A stretch of DNA of 8,348 nucleotides from positions 1 to 8,348 of the forward strand of contig JARGGF010000146.1 in NCBI GenBank assembly GCA_029210905.1, read 5' to 3'. The stretch comes from Bacteroidales bacterium (GTDB lineage Bacteria > Bacteroidota > Bacteroidia > Bacteroidales > NBLH01). Shown here piece after piece: positions 6,658 through 8,348 of this stretch. The notes below the pieces were generated by a model that was not told the DNA's origin, did not search any database, and worked only from the letters and a program-made list of their open reading frames with translations. Made by a program: the position numbers and the translations under genes. Every line of letters starts with the position of its first letter. Positions within the stretch are counted from its first letter, which is position 1.

Positions 6658-6730
6658 TCAAAATTCTAATATCAAATAACCATTAACTAATACCAATTAA
6701 CTAATTTCAAAATTCTTATATCCAATAACT
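6658..6730. repeat. Nested degenerate direct repeats in the spacer after the HAD gene
   Basis: Two 24-bp copies, at 6658-6681 and 6707-6730, match at 21 of 24 positions; both open with TCAAAATTCT and share ATAT and AATAAC. Between them lies a second pair, 13-14 bp long and adjacent in tandem (6679-6691 and 6692-6705), sharing ACCA and ATTAACTAAT and differing by one A. The block has the look of a degenerate minisatellite built from units like AATTAACTAAT. No coding frame covers it. Confidence 0.65.
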
Positions 6731-6757
6731 TATAGCAGACAATTAATTTTACGGAAA

Positions 6758-6789
6758 TTTCATATTTATCCAATTATTTTCTAACTTTA
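6758..6789 (+). promoter_or_regulatory. Possible promoter of the TPR gene pair
   Basis: TTTC (6758-6761), a 20-bp spacer and TAACTTTA (6782-6789) resemble the Bacteroidota TTTG-N19-21-TAnnTTTG layout, with one mismatch in each box. The -7 element ends 22 bp before the ATG at 6812. Evidence is by eye only. Confidence 0.35.
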
Positions 6790-6811
6790 AGCGTAAAATA
6801 AAGCCTGATTT

Positions 6812-7444
6812 ATGAAAACAAAAATTGCCTGTTTTTTCTTCTGCCTTCTCTTTGTTTTTTCCTGTAACGATGAAACAAGAAATATTCTAATTATCAATCA
6901 AATAGACAGGTTGTTTCAGGAAGGTAAATACGAGCAGGCTAAAACCAGCATTGATAGTTTTATTAACCTAAACTCAAAGAATGAACTAGCCTGGACACTA
7001 AAAGGCCAGATTGAAGAAAAACTGGACAATAACCAGTCAGCTGCCGAGGCCTATAATAAAGCCCTGGAAATTAATCCTAAGGCTGCAAAAGCACTTACAG
7101 GCATGGGTATTATTTCAAGAAAAAATGGTGATTATGATCAGTCAGCAGGTTATTATTACAAAGCGATAAAAGCAAATCCAAACTATGCACCTGCTTATTC
7201 GAGCCTGGTGACTATTGAACTGAAAAGAAAAAACTTTGAAAATGCTGTAAAATTTGGCAAAAAAGGATATTTGCTGGAAAAAGAGGATCCTGTTATTATA
7301 GCAAACTTATCTATTGCTTATCATTTTTTTGGTGACACCGTAAATCGTGATCGTTATTATGAAATGGCTAAAAAATTAAAATATCGAAACATAAAGGCTC
7401 TTCCTTTGATATTTATAGGAGAGGTGAATATTTTTGACAATTAG
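6812..7444 (+). CDS. TPR-repeat lipoprotein
   Basis: The product is a predicted envelope lipoprotein made almost entirely of tetratricopeptide repeats, which are scaffolds for protein-protein contacts. A signal peptide (hydrophobic 6-17) ends in the lipobox VFSC with C18 as lipidation site. The mature protein starts C-N-D-E. Early acidic residues resemble the export signals of surface-exposed Bacteroidota lipoproteins, so surface display is possible. Repeats run at about 27-56, 57-90, 91-124, 125-158 and 159-190. The clearest are 2 and 3, with the W/A/Y..AL.INP spacing (AYNKALEINPKAAKALTGMG, then YYYKAIKANPNYAPAYSSL). The C-terminal 20 residues are hydrophobic in part and lie outside the repeats. 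The next gene starts 44 bp downstream on the same strand and also has a TPR-like part, so the two are probably co-transcribed. The partner is unknown. Confidence 0.88.
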   Translation: MKTKIACFFFCLLFVFSCNDETRNILIINQIDRLFQEGKYEQAKTSIDSFINLNSKNELAWTLKGQIEEKLDNNQSAAEAYNKALEINPKAAKALTGMGIISRKNGDYDQSAGYYYKAIKANPNYAPAYSSLVTIELKRKNFENAVKFGKKGYLLEKEDPVIIANLSIAYHFFGDTVNRDRYYEMAKKLKYRNIKALPLIFIGEVNIFDN

Positions 7445-7488
7445 AAGCCATAGACAATAGCTATTTAAACCATAATTAACTTAAAAGT

Positions 7489-8130
7489 ATGGGTGCCGGT
7501 GGATTTATTCAAATGATGGTTGATTCGTTAAAAGCAAATAACAGGCCTAAAAAGCATATTTTTAATAATGGTAAGAAAAAAATAGTCACTTCAGAGCAAT
7601 TAAAAAAGCCACTTGTAAAAAAAACTATTTCAGAAGAAGACCTTTTAATAATAAAGAAACGAATCAGGTTTAAAGCATTTTTGGCTAATCGTAAAAGACT
7701 TATTTATAGATTATCTACACTAGTATTATTGCTAATTCTTTTCCTGGTCCTCTCCTTCCGCTTTTATGAGAATAATAAAAATCGCCAAACTGAAATAGCT
7801 AACCAAACAAAACATTCAACCAGGAAAGATTTTGTAAAGCGTCAAAAATTGATAATTCAGGGACATCAATTGATAAATATGGGCGATTATTATGCAGCTA
7901 AAGGGAAATTTTATGAAGCAGCAGAGATTGACCCTAATGATTATCTTTTGCAACTTGGCATCGTAACCTGTGATATTCGGTTGTGTTACTCAAATAACAA
8001 ATATTGCACAAAAGCAATTTTAGGTTTACAAAAACTAGTGGAAGAATATGGGGATCAACCTGGAATTGAACAGCTTATTAAAGAATTTAATCAATTAGCT
8101 GCACAAAAGAAACAGGGTCCTAAAAAATAA
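7489..8130 (+). CDS. Single-pass membrane protein with TPR-like C-terminal domain
   Basis: The function is not recognised. The 213-residue product has a basic N-terminal region (1-73), one membrane helix (about 74-91, LLLILFLVLSF core) and a C-terminal part (about 112-205) with at least one TPR-like unit (GHQLINMGDYYAAKGKFYEA, then AEIDPNDYLL). Lys/Arg are dense just before the helix (ANRKRLIYR), so the N-terminus should be cytoplasmic and the TPR part periplasmic. That would place the TPR part in the same compartment as the preceding lipoprotein if the latter faces the periplasm. C161, C166 and C173 lie close together and could form a disulphide there. The first 24 residues (MGAGGFIQMMVDSLKANN and on) recall openings of small uncharacterised Bacteroidota proteins, from memory and unchecked. 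It starts 44 bp after the TPR lipoprotein with no obvious terminator between. Confidence 0.8.
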   Translation: MGAGGFIQMMVDSLKANNRPKKHIFNNGKKKIVTSEQLKKPLVKKTISEEDLLIIKKRIRFKAFLANRKRLIYRLSTLVLLLILFLVLSFRFYENNKNRQTEIANQTKHSTRKDFVKRQKLIIQGHQLINMGDYYAAKGKFYEAAEIDPNDYLLQLGIVTCDIRLCYSNNKYCTKAILGLQKLVEEYGDQPGIEQLIKEFNQLAAQKKQGPKK

Positions 8131-8252
8131 AGAACTTCCTGTTAAAATTGAAAACTTCCTTTAGCCAAAACTTCTTCATTCCAAATAAGCCGGATTATGC
8201 TATTAAAATTGCATTTAATTTAGTAATTTTAACATTAACTTAAATTTTCGAA
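8131..8252. other. Spacer before the last lipoprotein gene, with short repeats and a -7-like element
   Basis: AACTTC[CT]T occurs three times (8133-8140, 8153-8160, 8169-8176) at 20- and 16-bp intervals. TAATTTTA (8224-8231) is one base off the TAnnTTTG -7 consensus and ends 21 bp before the ATG at 8253. No terminator-like hairpin was found after the stop at 8130, so read-through into the next gene is possible. Confidence 0.3.
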
Positions 8253-8348
8253 ATGAAACCTTATAAACAGTTCCAGTTTAGTCATTTTAAGAATGCTCTT
8301 TTAGCCCTACTATTTATCAGCACCATTTTGGTAAGCTGTAAAAAGGAT
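8253..8348 (+). CDS. Lipoprotein, N-terminal fragment cut by window edge
   Basis: Only 32 codons are visible. They form a lipoprotein signal peptide: a positively charged N-region with Lys at 2, 5 and 13, a hydrophobic stretch from about 15 to 27 (ALLALLFISTIL) and the lipobox LVSC with C29 as lipidation site. The mature protein begins C-K-K-D, a common start for Bacteroidota outer-membrane lipoproteins. The rest and its function lie outside the window. The start is preceded by an A/T-rich leader without a Shine-Dalgarno, like its neighbours. Confidence 0.75.
   Translation, partial: MKPYKQFQFSHFKNALLALLFISTILVSCKKD

Noticed and set aside
6658..6730. Repeats as a CRISPR array
   Set aside because: The repeats are only two, imperfect, AT-rich and nested with a second repeat in the spacer; no cas gene is present.
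8131..8176. Triple AACTTC motif as an operator array
   Set aside because: The motif is 7-8 bp, the intervals are unequal (20 and 16 bp) and it sits just after a stop codon; chance is adequate.

Overview
The window looks like the chromosome of an AT-rich member of the Bacteroidota. Three things point that way. Start codons are preceded by A/T-rich leaders without Shine-Dalgarno sequences. Several genes have upstream elements resembling the Bacteroidota -7 motif TAnnTTTG. The protein set is also typical: a multi-PAS histidine kinase, lipoproteins with charged residues right after the lipobox cysteine, and TPR proteins. I cannot name the genus from the sequence. I found no tRNA, rRNA, CRISPR array, transposase or phage gene.

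Region by region: positions 1-3184 (minus strand) are one uninterrupted reading frame of 1061 visible codons. It encodes a soluble sensor histidine kinase with seven consecutive PAS domains followed by the phosphoacceptor-histidine domain; its catalytic ATPase domain lies beyond the left edge. A 340-bp divergent intergenic region follows (3185-3524). It holds a perfect TAnnTTTG element facing each way and a strong 26-bp palindrome next to the plus-strand one. That promoter reads into a 131-codon gene (3525-3920) that looks like only the front end of a membrane sensor: one membrane segment and about half of a Cache-type domain. I regard it as a probable gene remnant.

Next are a membrane-anchored MtfA-family zinc peptidase with a C-terminal SEC-C motif (4022-4930) and, convergent with only 6 bp between stop codons, a short-chain dehydrogenase (4937-5914, minus). 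Divergent from that is a HAD-family phosphatase of the phosphoglycolate phosphatase/PpaX type (5991-6650). A short repeat-rich spacer leads to a probable two-gene unit: a TPR lipoprotein (6812-7444) and a single-pass membrane protein with a TPR-like C-terminal part (7489-8130). The right edge cuts into a further lipoprotein gene (8253 onward).

The genes do not assemble into one evident pathway. The left part concerns signal sensing, the middle is single-gene housekeeping or stress-type enzymes, and the right part is cell-envelope protein-interaction modules. I did not find a convincing new multi-gene system. The items most worth a second look are the palindrome over the promoter of the truncated sensor, the truncated sensor itself, the Cys-containing PAS domain in the kinase, the MtfA-SEC-C fusion and the TPR pair.
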